DNA from: Podocnemis expansa
Lineage: Eukaryota > Chordata > Testudines > Podocnemididae
DNA length: 64,000 nt
Reading direction: 5' to 3'
NCBI GenBank assembly: GCA_007922195.1
Contig: ML682003.1
Location: 6,420,093 to 6,484,092 of the forward strand
In this document: in pieces, positions 43,153 to 54,359 of the stretch
How the letters are laid out: each line of letters begins with the position of its first letter
How positions within the stretch are numbered: the stretch's first letter is position 1
Notes under the pieces: model-generated
The model's input: the letters and a program-made list of their open reading frames with translations, nothing else
Told to the model about the DNA's origin: nothing
Database searches by the model: none
Position numbers and translations under genes: made by a program

Positions 43153-43855
43153 CTAGGCTGGACTTGACCTGGCTGGTGATGTTCCCTTTAGCAACCAGTC
43201 GTCAAGGTAACGGAAGATGAGAGTCCCTCTGCGCTGGAGAAATGCCACTGTGACTGCCATACATTTGGTAAATACCCTGGGGGCTGAAGGGAGGCCAAAT
43301 GACAGGACCATAAACTGGTACTGGAGACCTGCCACCCTGAACCGTAGGTATTGCCTGGGGTGGTGGCAGACAGAAATATGAAAGTAGGCATCCTTCAAAT
43401 TGAGGGCAACAAACCAGTCCCTTTGGTCCATGGAGGATACACCTGAGGACAGGGACACCATAGGAAACTTCTTCCTCATGTGCTTGTTGAGGTTTCAGAG
43501 GTCTAGAATGGGTCTCAGATCTCCACTGGATTTGGTGATCAGGAAATATCAGGAATAAAATCCCCTTCCTCTTGCCCTGCTGGAGCTGGCACAACCTATC
43601 CCAAGGCCTGGAGTGAGTCAACCTCATTGGCCAGAAGGAGTTCATTAGATGGGTCCCTGAAGAGGGACAGGGAAGGGGGGGAAGGGAGGGGTTTTGAGCT
43701 GAATTGTACTGAGTAGCCCTTGGAAACAGTGTCCAGTACCCACCAGCCTGAGGTGATCTGGGACCAGTGGGATGAGAAATAGGCAAGGAAATCCAGGACA
43801 GGTGGAGAAGGATCCCCGGGAATGAGGGGGTCGCCGTACTTGATGGCATCCACAA
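43153..43855 (-). pseudogene. DIRS copy 2 reverse transcriptase palm
   Basis: One frame holds WFVALNLKDAYFHISVCHHP, QFMVLSFGLPSAPRVFTKCM and LIFRYLDDWLLKGTSP, so the palm with its first catalytic Asp and the YLDD box is still in frame over 109 codons. The N-terminal fingers are in a second frame. Confidence 0.8.
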
Positions 43856-44107
43856 AAGTGATGCTTATTGCTGTTTCTGTGAGGCAGCCTTGAGGTGCTC
43901 TGGCGTGAGGGTCCCGCACCAGAACCTACGTATGAACTATGCCCCCATGGTTCCTGTTTCTGTCTGTTTATAAAGAGCAGCCCTCTGAGGCTGAGGTCTG
44001 AATTGAGGTGGGGGGTGAAGGTCTGAAAGCATGACACTCTGGCTGAGAAGAGTGAAGACCCGGGGATTGCAGGGTCACCCTGGAATCCTTTAAGGCTATG
44101 TAATTTC

Positions 44108-44740
44108 TCATGTCTTCTCAGAAAATAAATTGGGCCAATCAAAGGGTAGATCTTGAATCTTCTGCTGTACTTGTTGAGATAATCCCGAAGCCTGAAGCCA
44201 AGCGGAGCAAAGCATGCAAATCACTGAAGCCATAGAGTGGCCCGCCAAATCAGCTGAGTCATGCACAGCCTGAAGAACCGCTTTTGCCACCACCAAACCC
44301 TCATCCAGGAGTGTGGTGAAATCAGCTGTGTTCTTGGGGAAGCAAGTTCCTGAACTGCTGAAAAGATTTCTAAAAGTTGAAATTGTAGTAGCCAAAAAGG
44401 GCTTGATGATTGGCTACACGAAGGTGTAAACTTGCCAAAGAATAAACCTTTTTCCCAACGAGTCAAGTTGTTTGAACTCTAATTTTGGGGTCAGAGCCGG
44501 CTAACCTTGCCTATCCCTCTGGTTCACTGTGTTGACTACCAGAGAGCCTGGGGTTGGGTCTGCAAAGAGATATTTAAGGTTTTTAGCACACACAAAATAT
44601 CTCTTTTCTGTTGAGTTTGATATTGATGAAACTGAGGAAGGGGCCTGCCATAGATCTTTTGCAATTTTCAGGACCCCTTCATGCACTGGGAGAGACACAC
44701 AAGGAGGAGCTGTACCCGAGACGACATGAAAGAGTACCAT
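44108..44740 (-). pseudogene. DIRS copy 2 Gag fragments
   Basis: VLQAVHDSADLAGHSMASVI...WLQASGLSQQVQQKIQDLPF and, farther 5', LWQAPSSVSSISNSTEKRYF correspond to the two Gag signatures of copy 1. The frames are broken. The following 45-46.4 kb holds only short frames. Confidence 0.7.
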
Positions 44741-46849
44741 TAGTGGACTCCTTCAGCTCTGCAGCCTCCAAACCCAGGTTAGATGCAACCCTCCTAAGCA
44801 GATCCTGGTAGGACCTGAAGTCATTGGATGCTGGGGGTGTGTGGTGGACCCCTGACTCGGCATCCGACGAGGATGAAAAGTAAACAAAGTTCTGATTGCT
44901 TTCCCTTTGTGAGCGGTCCTTTGAAGTGCCCCCAATCTTATCTAAATCCTCCTGGTCTCAGAAGTGGTCACTCTGAGGGTGGAGGCACGGTGGTCAAGGG
45001 GCGTGACCTGGAGAAATCCCATCGAATGTAGGGACTGTGGTTCTTCTCACAGTGGGAGCGACCAGGGACCCCAATACGGCCACTGAGCTGACCAATGATT
45101 TTGCTCCCAGGAACCTGTAGCAGCAATTCCCCACTGACTGCAAGATTTTGATGGTCGACTGAGGAGCCAAGCACCAGACCTATGATGGGAGTGCCGGTGC
45201 CATGACTGGTGAAAGGGCAGGGAACCACCCCGCCAGAGGCTTCAGTACTCCCTACTGCTGGACAATTGATGGGAAGTCAAATCGTGCTGGAAACTTCAGT
45301 GTCTCCTGTTCCCAGGCTACACTGAGGACTCCAAGCCGTGCCAACAGCTTCTGTGCATCTTGTTGCTAGGCGATGACGAGGAAGGTAAAGGGCCCGCACC
45401 GTGCTGTGCAGCTCGGGCTCTCCTCTCTCTTCCTTCCTCATTTTGACTCCAATGAAGACTGGGGTGTGATACTGCAACTTGGGGGCTGGCTTGAAGAAGC
45501 CGAGGATGACCTTGTCTGGTCAGTTGAAGAGAAGGAGGGAGAGGGGCTGCAACATACCATGGCCTGGTGCCGGCTCCTCAATCTCAATTGTTGCTAGGGC
45601 AAGATTGCAAAAGTTCCGGACTCCAGCAAGGGCTGATCAACCCCCAAGAACAGTGTCCCACCCAGAGACAACTGCCACTGCAGGCTAGGTAGGAGTGACA
45701 GGTCCTTCACAGCCCAAAGAGCCTCCAGGGTGGAGGGGACTGGGCAAGGCAGACACACCCTTCTGCCCCCCAGGAGTCAGGGGTCAAGCTCTATATGGGG
45801 ATGGCCTTGCCACAACTTGGCCAGAGCCCCCCAGAATAGATGCAGCCTGGAGCAGTCCCATGGCCCCAGTCCCATCCTGACAGGCCGGCTCTGTATGGCA
45901 CTTTCTTGGTTTCTTTGTTGGAGAGGAGCTGCGGTATTAGGGTTAGCCCTGTGCTGAGGCTGCTGACTCCTCCACTACCAGAGCCGGTACCCGGGCTGAT
46001 TGAGTGCTTAGCCCTGAAGAGGTACTCGGTACTGAGGGGGCACCCATTCCGTCTTGGACAGGCTTTAGAGCCGCTTCCATGAGAAGAGCCCTCAGGTGAT
46101 TCTCCCAGTTTTTCTGAGTGCAGGGCTTAAACAACTTGCAGATAGTACACTTATCTTTTCTTTGCATCTCCCCCAGGCACCTATGCAGTGCTCATGGCAG
46201 TTGCTCACTGAATATGCTTGGCTGCAATCCGAGCAGGGTTTAAAGCCTGGAGATTTAGGTATTGTTGTGGCTTCAATCAGAATCAGTCTAATTAACAAGC
46301 TACTGCTATTGACGACAACTAACAATTAACCTAACTGATATAACTACTCAGGAAAAAACTTGCTAAAGCAAGGCAGTTTCAGTGACCAACAGAGCCGGAA
46401 AGACGGAACTGAGTGGGTGTTGACTCACGAGTGCTTATGATACCGCGCGCATTAGCACAGGACTCTAGAGGTCTCCTGAGGCAGGTCTATGACTACTGCT
46501 ATGGGGAAAAGTCTTCCGGTGACTGAACATGCAGGCATGCATACATCTATGATGAGAAGGGACACAATCAAACACTTGAAAGAGAACTTACAAAATGGGA
46601 GGAAATAAATGCAGGGAAGTGTAAGTCATAGGATCAGGTCACACTGTAACAGCAAATCAAAGTAGCTGTAAAGATTCAAACACTGGGGAACAGCATGTAG
46701 AGAAAAATGAGATCAAATCACCTTCTGTAATGAAAAAAAATCTAAAGTCCTTATTTAGCCCTGAAGAATGTGTCAAATTTGCATATGAATTCCAATTCTG
46801 TTGTTTCTATTTGAAGCCTTGAGCTGTTATTTATTTGTCTGAGCACAAC

Positions 46850-47275
46850 TACTAGCAAATCATCAGTGGAGCGATCAGCAAGACTGCAATACTAACCTAC
46901 TGGTTTTCCAATGTTGTGATTTCTGATATTAAATTTATGCCCATTTCTTCTTTTGCACAGAGACTGTCCCGTTTGTCCAATATGTAAGGTGTGTGAGGGG
47001 GGACATTTCTGGCACATGATCACATAAATCACACTGGTGGATGAGAAAGTGAATGAGCCTGTCATGTAGTAGTTGGTTTTATTAGGCCTTGTGATGGTGG
47101 CTTTTGTGCAAATATGTAGGCAAAGTCAATAGTGCGGTTTATTGCAGCAATATGTGCCTGCTTTAACGGTTCTGTTGTTAGGTCTATAGCTGCTGGTGAG
47201 CATCTGCTTAAGGTTTGGGGGCTGCAGTAAAGTCAGTCGGAATTCTCTGAGGCAAACAAATTTGAGGGGCCAGAG
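46850..47275 (-). pseudogene. PLE GIY-YIG endonuclease region
   Basis: The minus strand translates to VIYVIMCQKCPPSHTLHIGQ followed by TGQSLCKRRNGHKFNIRNHN, the GIY-YIG core with its Arg and the conserved NGH. Just upstream, LLQPPNLKQMLTSSYRPNNR is the linker seen in Neptune-type PLEs. Internal stops are present. Confidence 0.8.
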
Positions 47276-47677
47276 TTCTGGGTCCCTAAAAAAAAAAAAA
47301 AACAAAAAAAAAGACACCAGTTACTTACTGGTAACTCCTGTTCTTCGAGATATGCTGCTCACATCCATTCCTATGTGGGTTGCATGTGCCAGCATGCACG
47401 GCTGCTGGAAACTTTTGCCCTTAGCCTGCTGCATTGGACCAGTGGAGGAGCCCCCTGGAGTGGCGCGCAAGCCCACTCCCTAATAGCCTCACTGGTCCAC
47501 TCACCCCCCCCGTCCCTTCTTTCTGCTACTCTGAAAGTGGGGACGGTGGGTGGGTATTGGAATGGATGTGAGCAGTGCATCTCGAAGAACAGGAGTTACC
47601 AGTAAGTAACTGTTCTTTTTCTTCTTCAAGCAGCTGCTCACATGCATTCCAAGCTATACCGCGGATGGCGGGCGTAG

Positions 47678-48240
47678 TTACAATGTGCCTGACTGTAGGA
47701 CAGCGTTACCAAACACTGCGTCCCCTCTTGCCTGATGGACAATGGCATAGTGTGAAGTGAATGTGTGAACAGAGGACCACATTGCTGCTCGACATATTTC
47801 CCTTATCGGGATGCAAGCAAGAAAGGCTGCTGATGAGGCTTGGGCCCTAGTGGAGTGGGCCTTCACTGGCCCAGGTAGTAGGACATTTGCCTTCTGGTAA
47901 CAAACCCGTATGCAGGAGGCAATTCAAGATGAAAGGGTCTGAGATGAGACCGGATTGCCTTTCATCCTGTCCGCTATCGCCAAAAAAGCTGCAGGGACTT
48001 CCGAAAGGGTTTTGTTCTATCGATATAAAAGGCTAGAGCCCTCCTGATGTCTAGGGAATGCCACCTCCTTTGGTCACTGGAGAGGTGTGGCTTAGGACAG
48101 AATACTGATAAAAATATATCCTGATTTAGATGGAAGCCTGAAACCACCTTCGAGAGAAAGGCCAGGTGAGGTCTCAACCTAACCTTGTCCCGGAAAAAGA
48201 CTGTATAGGGAGGGTCGGCTGAGAGTGCCCTTAGTTTCTC
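47678..48240 (-). pseudogene. DIRS copy 3 tyrosine recombinase C-terminal half
   Basis: The blocks DPPYTVFFRDKVRLRPHLAF, LDIRRALAFYIDRTKPFRKS, then KAHSTRAQASSAAFLACIPI and WSSVHTFTSHYAIVHQ give the HxxR box and the nucleophile Tyr. The frame is broken between them. Confidence 0.75.
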
Positions 48241-48284
48241 TACCTGAGCCCAGGCTTGTAGCTGGGACCTGCATACTATACCAC

Positions 48285-48690
48285 TGTCTTTGTTACTGGA
48301 CTATCTGTTGGAATTAAAGCATCAGGGCTTGTCCAAGGCTTCCTTGAAGGCCTCTGGCAGCGATCTCGGCCTTCCATCCCCCCTGCGAGGGACACTGTAT
48401 TTTCTCACCCCATGTTGGCACGGTTCCTAAAAGGCCTGGAAAGGGTTTTCCCCAGTTCAGAGATCCAGCCCCTCAGTCGGACTTACACCTCGTCCTAAGG
48501 ATGCTCATGGGGCCCCCATTTGAGCCATTGGCCACCTGCTCCCTCATATCGCTTTCTCAGAAGGTGGCATTTTTGCTACCTATCACCTCCGCGAGGCGAG
48601 TCTCAGAATGCGACCATTTCGACCTGTAGGAAGCCTGTGTCGAGGCCTTCCTACTGCTAACCAGGATACTTTGTACTTGTGCTGAGCAGT
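48285..48690 (+). pseudogene. DIRS copy 3 recombinase N-terminal half, inverted
   Basis: Here the recombinase N-terminal part is readable on the plus strand: LDYLLELKHQGLSKASLKA, DTVFSHPMLARFLKGLERVF, and after a frame change LPITSARRVSECDHF with the catalytic Arg box. Flanking DIRS sequence on both sides is on the minus strand, so this 0.4-kb piece is inverted within the element. Confidence 0.7.
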
Positions 48691-48779
48691 CTAGCTCTTC
48701 CCCACTCAGACATAGAGCTTCCAAGATGTGAGATGCAAGGCCCCCATGTTCGGGTGGACCAGGCTGCCACCGTGTTGAG

Positions 48780-49771
48780 TCAGCAAGTCGTGTCTGAGTG
48801 GAAGTACCGGGGGGGGGCTTCCGATAGCTTGGACAGCATGTGGAACCAATGTTGACATGGCCAGGCCGAGGTGATTAGGATGACTCTGGCTCTGTCCCTC
48901 CTTATCTTTAGTAACACCCTCTGGAGGAGAGGGACTGGAGGAAAGGCGTATAGTAGAGGGCCGGTCCAAGTGAGCAAGAACGCATCTGGTAGAGAACCTC
49001 TGTCCTGCCCCCTCAAGGAGCAGAAGCAGCAGCACTTGCGATTCTCCCTTGTTGCAAACAGGTCCACCAGGGGATACCCCCAATCATGGGAGATCGACCG
49101 CAGAGCCGATGGGTGGAGAGCCCATTCGTGCTGGGAGTGAAACTGCCTGCTGAGGCAATCCGCTTCGTCATTCCTCCAACCGGGCAGGTAAGAAGCAGTG
49201 ATATGGAAACTGCAGGTGACCACTAGGTTCCACAGGCGCATTGCCTCCCGACAGAGACCTGGTGACCGGGCTCCCTCTGATGGTTTATATAATACATGGC
49301 CGCTAGGCTGTCCGTTAGGATTTGAACTGTCTGGCTCCACAGATGTCCCCGGAAGACCTGGTAGGCACGTCTGATGGCTCTTAACTCTCTCACGTTGATA
49401 TGGAGAGTCGTTTCCTTGGCTGACCACCTGCCCTGAGTGCTGAGCCCGCCACTGAGGTGAGCACCCCAGCCTAGATCCGAGGTGTTGGAGATCAGTGTGA
49501 CTGATGGTGAGGCTGTTTCGAATGGGACTCCCTCCAGGGTGGAGTGAGGATCCTGCCACCACAGAATGCCCATCAGGACATGGTGTGGGATTGATATGAC
49601 ATTGCCTAAGGAGTGCCTGCTGGGGCAGAAAACCACCTTCAGCCAGGCCTGCAGAGGTCTGAGGTGGAGACAGGCAAGGCAGACCACATAGGCTGATGCG
49701 GCTATGTGCCCCAACAAGGACTGGCACCTCCTGGCTGTGGTAGTCAGGTTTCTTTTGAGCTCTGCAATCAT
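48780..49771 (-). pseudogene. DIRS copy 3 RNase H region
   Basis: Frames include LLGHIAASAYVVCLACLHLR, SDLGWGAHLSGGLSTQGRWS, HINVRELRAIRRAYQVFRGH and VQILTDSLAAMYYINHQREP, covering the RNase H core with its REL and TDS blocks, then YPLVDLFATRENRKCCCFCS. Only one or two frame changes are evident. Confidence 0.8.
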
Positions 49772-49774
49772 GTC

Positions 49775-50230
49775 ATAAATGGTGGCGAATCTTTATTCTG
49801 TCTGAGGGATCAGAGCAAATGTGGCAATATCTTAGGGCTTGGCTGTAGACAATGGATTGTGTGGTGTGTTTTGGATGAAAGCTCAAGGGATGTAAGTAAC
49901 TATACTGATAAGTAGGTTTTTGGTATAGGGTGGTGTTTGTTGTCTATCCCTAATTTGCACTATAGCATCCAGAAAGTGGATCTCCTGGGTGGAGTATTCC
50001 AGGCTAAGTTTGATTGTGGAGTGGAAATTGTTGACATCTCTGTGGAAATGTTTAAGAGCATCCCTACCATGGGTCCAGATGATGAAGATGTCATCAGTGT
50101 AGCATAAGTAGAGGAGAGGTGCTTTAGGATGAGACTTGAGGAAATGTTGTTCCAAGTCAGCCATAAAAATGTTGCCACATTGTGGGGCCATGAGGGTGCT
50201 CACAGCAGTGTCGCTGACCTGAAGGTATGA
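49775..50230 (-). pseudogene. PLE reverse transcriptase fragment
   Basis: The minus strand encodes APQCGNIFMADLEQHFLKSH, LLYLCYTDDIFIIWTHGRDA and NFHSTIKLSLEYSTQEIHFL, the RT palm of a Neptune/Penelope element; YTDD replaces the usual Y(I/L)DD. A broken stretch continues to 49775, where DIRS copy 3 interrupts it. Confidence 0.85.
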
Positions 50231-50633
50231 GTTATCTTCTGTCTCTTCCAGACTAAATAAGGAATTTGGATTTTTTTTTCCTCATTACAATAGGTGATTT
50301 AGCCTCATCTTCCTCTATGTGCTGTTTCCCCGTATTTGAATCTTAACAATTGCTGATTTGCTGTTACAGTGTGACCTGATCCCATGTCTTAACACTTCCC
50401 TGAATTTATTTTCCTCCCATTCTGTAAGTTCCCCCACCTTCGAAGTGTCTGATGAAGTGGGATTTTCTCCCACAAAAGCTCATGTGATAAATAAATGTGT
50501 TAGTCTTTAAAAGTGCCACTGGACTCCTTGTTTGCTTTGCTGAACTAGATTAACACAGCTACTCCTTTGGCATGGAGAAAGGATCTTATCACTGCTCCTG
50601 TAAGGGTCCAAGGCCAGGAGCCTTGCAGACAGG

Positions 50634-50987
50634 ATGGTGCAAGTCTCCCTTCTCACTGAACCAATAAAGAATGTGCTGGGAGAAGCACCTGCAGAAATGC
50701 TGCCTCCTTGCAACAGCAAAACAGATACCACAGAGACTAAAGAGGCTCCTGTACAGTTCAGAGTTAGCAAGGGATGGTCGCCTACTGAATCTGCCCAACA
50801 TGAGCATAGGATGACTGCGTGGGAAGAAAAAGAGTCATGGGAAGATTGTCTTCAGTCTAACCCAGCTCTGGGGAAAACAGGTGGGCCTTCTGAACAGTGG
50901 AGGAAACTGAGCAGGAACTTTACATGGACTCCGAGAGGATGTGAACTGGAAAGGTTAAAAAGGCAAACATTCTCTAGAATGAGTTAG
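50634..50987 (+). other. Unrecognised 117-codon open frame
   Basis: A plus-strand open frame (MVQVSLLTEPIKNVLGE... to ...RLKRQTFSRMS) followed 30 bp later by an AATAAAACT signal. No domain recognised, and it may be part of an unclassified retroelement. Listed because it is free of stops in otherwise non-coding DNA. Confidence 0.2.
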
Positions 50988-51594
50988 TAAACCCGACCCA
51001 GTAAAGGGGTGTAAATTGGAATTGTGAATAAAACTAAACCACACAAAGAAGAGTTGAACCAGCTGGTCTGAGTAACTGTTTGAAAAGGCTCAAATGGCAA
51101 GTGCAATGCCCAAGCAGGGTCAGAGCAGACCACAGGACAGTGTGTCGGAGAGGAAAGGCCCTCGTGCCAACAGATTCCCAGCTATTTGAGCAGTTTCCCA
51201 TTCTGATCCCAATCATTTATGTTTTCATGCTGACAACCGGTATTGGCTGAATATCATTTCCTCAACAGTTTAAGAAATTCGCCATTGGGCTGACATCATG
51301 CATGAAAATATTCTGCCCAAAAGAAATTTTGTTCAATGCTTATGATCACTAGACAGCAGGAAATAAAAATGAATACTCGTTTGCAAATTTCTCTTAGTAG
51401 CCTAAAACATCCCTTTGAAGCGGCTGCAAACACTATTTTATGGATAGGAAAACTGAGGCACAGAGGGTGAAATGATTTGCTAAGATCATGCAGTCAGGAA
51501 TCATGCCTACAGGTCTGTTTTGGCCACTATAACCCTGCCTCCCACTGACAGTCTCATTACCTTGACAGCTCCTACCCTCAAGAATAAAGCTTAC

Positions 51595-53059
51595 CTCCAT
51601 TCCTTCATGTGTGCTTCATCAATGCCCTCCACTGCACAGAGAGTCTGTGAAATTTCATTAAGCACAGTTTGACACTGACTCAACTGGAACTCAATGTCTC
51701 TCTCAGATACAGCCCAGACTTTCTGGACCTCATTCTCCCTTGCAATTGTATCCCTGGAACTTGCTGTGGGAGCAGAATTTTCAGCATCCGAGGGATCGCC
51801 CAGATTTTTGGTTTCAGACACAAGACCAATAGTATTTGAACTCTCTGTTGAGGTTGATGGGAATTCTTGCTCATCTTCTCCAAAATCTTTGGAATGACAG
51901 GAAGGTTCTTCATTTGAGGAGTAAACATGCTCTGAAGTCGGATGGCTATACTTCCATGCCTCAGACGCACAAAAAGAAGGGACTCTAACTTGAATCTGGG
52001 CATTTGTCATCTTTACTATATTTGTTGGTTGAAATGAACTGTCTGTCTGAGAACTTACTGAAGTTTCTGAGGCACTACATGAGTTTGAGGCTGACAGTAC
52101 TGGAGAGTGAGCTGAGGGATACTCCTTGAAGTCCAGGCTGAAATCCTCGGAAGTGTCAGCATGCACCTGTACTTCCAGAGAACACTGCAGACTTTCTTCT
52201 TTGAAGGAAGGAAAGGCAGCCGGTTCACAAGTTACACTGTTCAGTGCTGAGCTGGACAAATCCACATCTCCTAGTGCTGGCACACTGCTCCTAAGTTTCA
52301 GAATACTTGAATCATTCGTAGTCTGTAAATCACAGTGGTCTCCCGATCCCACTGGAACGCAAGGCTCTGATGTGACTCTTCCATCCATGTGATCATAAAA
52401 GTTAGTCTGTCTCATCTGTTTCTGCTGCCCATCTTCATCAACATCCTCTTCTTTGCCAGTTCTCTCGTGGTGGCTATTAATCAGCTTAGCAGAATCACCT
52501 GTCTCAGGAGGAACACACTCTGAGGAAAAGAGGTCCAACTCTCTGTTGAAATAAGAACTCTGAAGACATCTGCTTACATTACTACTGACAGCCTTCCAGG
52601 AAGCACAGTTCACATGGACTGCAGAAGAAAGGACAGGTGAATGTGAACTTTTCAGCTTCTTCAGTGATAATGAGCATGTGGCTTCTGGCTCGGATGGAGT
52701 TTGGGTAACCTGATCAGCAAGGCTTGGCTGAGAGGCACTGCATGATCCAGAAGGATTAGGAGTGCCAATTCCCTTTTGACTTGGTGCTGGCTCCTCATCT
52801 GCAGACTCTGAAGGCATTGCAGTGACAAGTGGACACATTTTGGATGGAGGGGAAATGTTGCTTCTGTTACCACTATTGTCATGCTCCTCATGAGAGAGCT
52901 TTCTTTTTAACTGCATCTGGGAATTAATACCTTGTCTTTCACAGGATGCAATTTGTTCTTGTATAGGTGAGTTAGTGTTCCAATCCACTGTGGCTCCAGG
53001 TGTTAAATCTGGCAGGTGTGGAGGAAAAACATCAAACGTTGTTTGGTAACGACAGAAAT
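51595..53059 (-). CDS. Exon of a large disordered protein (1.47 kb)
   Basis: This open exon of about 488 codons is Ser-rich with many acidic patches and short Ser/Thr runs, as in intrinsically disordered nuclear proteins. The acceptor CCTAG|AT is the only one nearby that fits phase 1 of the preceding giant exon, though its pyrimidine tract is poor. The last about 45 residues change character to an ordered, helical segment containing SQCQTVLNEISQTLCAVEG and IDEAHMKEW. The exon ends at an excellent donor, GGAG|GTAAGC, in phase 2; reading through gives an immediate TAA. I do not recognise the family with certainty; TASOR2-like is only a weak candidate. It may continue into the SLIP-GC-like exons at 39607. 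Confidence 0.75.
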
Positions 53060-53776
53060 CTAGGCTATGCCAATCCCCACTTTGGCTCCTTATATTCATG
53101 CATATGAAATACACGTTTCTGCTACTTGCTTCTCAGTAGTAATCTTGTCTCCTTCTCCTTTCCCACTCACATTCCCTGAAATCTGCCAGTGATGTCAGTG
53201 TGTGTGCCCCTTGTATCTTTCACAATGCTCCTTTCTGCCTTCTTGCAGGTCACCTCCCTTTCACTCTCAAATCCCATGCCATATCTTACCTCTACAATGA
53301 CTATGGCAGATTTCAAGCCAGCTAATTTAACAGAGTGGCCAATGTGTCACTGCTTTGCTGTGTAACCACAGAACCTTTTTGCTATCACCTCTCCTAAATT
53401 CTGCTATTTATTCATCCATGGCCCACATTTCTCATGTCCGCATTTTTACTGCTCTTTGGGGCAGGGACTGCCCAGTTACTTCTGTGGAGAATCTAGGACA
53501 TTTTTGTTTGCTCAAAGAAAAGAGAGAAACAAGCTGAAATATTTCACTGCCAGCTGCTCTCACCCTTTGATTCAGTGTTAGCTATGCATCATCAGAAACA
53601 GCTGCATTTTAGAGGGAGCAACATCATTTCTTTAGACTCTGCTAATAGAGGCTTCCTCAGATTAGAATATCACTTTTGTCCTCAAACTTAAAGATGAAAC
53701 TGGATCGATCAATGTTATTGGGTTTTGCCTCTTTACAAACTCAGATGGCAGTGGTTTACATTTTGGATGCTATCCT

Positions 53777-54350
53777 CAGGGCCAGATTAACAAAGGGGCT
53801 ATATAGGGCTATGAAGCCCCTGGCCCTGGCCTAAAAGGGAAACCCAGGCTCCTGCCCCTATGGCCCTGCCCTATCTGGCCTCCCCTCCCACCCCCCTAGA
53901 GCCCCTGCCCCACCAAAGGGGAGGAAGGGGAGGACCCTAGGCCAGAGCCGTTCTCACCTCACCCCTAGGCTAGCTGGTCCACCCCCAAACCACAGGATAG
54001 CCCTGTTCACTCCATTCCAGGGGCAGGGCCAGACCAGGTTCAGCTGGTGCTCAACATGGCCTCCAGTGCAGGCCCTCTAGGGCCACCACCCTGGAAGGCT
54101 GCATTGTGCACCAGCTGGCCTCGGCCCCGTTCCAGTCCCACAGCAGAGTGCACAGAGCCAGGCTGGCCTAGCCCACCCCCAAGGACAGACAACCCAGCCC
54201 AGGGGCAGACTGAGAGCACAGCCTCTGCCCCCTCCCAACCCTGCAGCCAGCGCTGGCCCAGGTTAGAACCCCATGGTGGTGGGGCTCCAGGTTTGGATGC
54301 CCCCCCCCCAGTGTGGGGGGGGGTAGCCCAGGGCCCCTAATCTGGGCCTG
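53777..54350. mobile_element. hAT-like non-autonomous repeat, GC-rich
   Basis: The ends CAGGGCCAGATTAAC and CCCCTAATCTGGGCCTG are imperfect inverted repeats. The flanks GCTATCCT and CCTATCTT match at 6 of 8 positions. The interior is C-rich with long C and G runs and no transposase. Confidence 0.55.
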
Positions 54351-54359
54351 CCTATCTTC

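Larger units (their letters stand above)
40510..46575 (-). mobile_element. DIRS retrotransposon, copy 2
   Basis: A 6-kb element has inverted ends: ACCTGCATGTGCAGTCACCAG and GAAGACGTCTCCCCATAGC near 40588-40627 reappear reversed at 46495-46535. The minus strand carries Gag, RT, RNase H and YR remnants. Near 40770-40850 the outer-end sequences recur inverted and then direct, as expected of a DIRS internal complementary region. The right boundary is blurred by its similarity to the PLE target. Confidence 0.8.
47310..49770 (-). mobile_element. DIRS retrotransposon, copy 3 (5'-truncated)
   Basis: The left end CAGTTACTTACTGGTAACTCC is repeated inverted at 47577-47610 (GGAGTTACCAGTAAGTAACTG), the DIRS end/internal-complementary arrangement. 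Coding remnants run from late RT through RNase H to YR; the RT palm and Gag are missing. It is inserted in the PLE between its RT and endonuclease. Confidence 0.75.
40390..50580 (-). mobile_element. Penelope-like element split by two DIRS insertions
   Basis: Minus-strand order: an end repeat at 50290-50580, RT at about 49775-50230, then DIRS copy 3, then the GIY-YIG endonuclease at 46890-47270, an inverted end repeat at 46565-46800, DIRS copy 2, and the rest of the end repeat at 40390-40510. The interrupted pieces match, in order, the parts of one PLE. Stops are present in RT and the endonuclease, so it is inactive. Confidence 0.75.

Noticed and set aside
50440..50500. Third hammerhead candidate in the PLE end
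   Set aside because: CTGATGA and stem II are intact but GAAA has become AAAA, so the core is broken.
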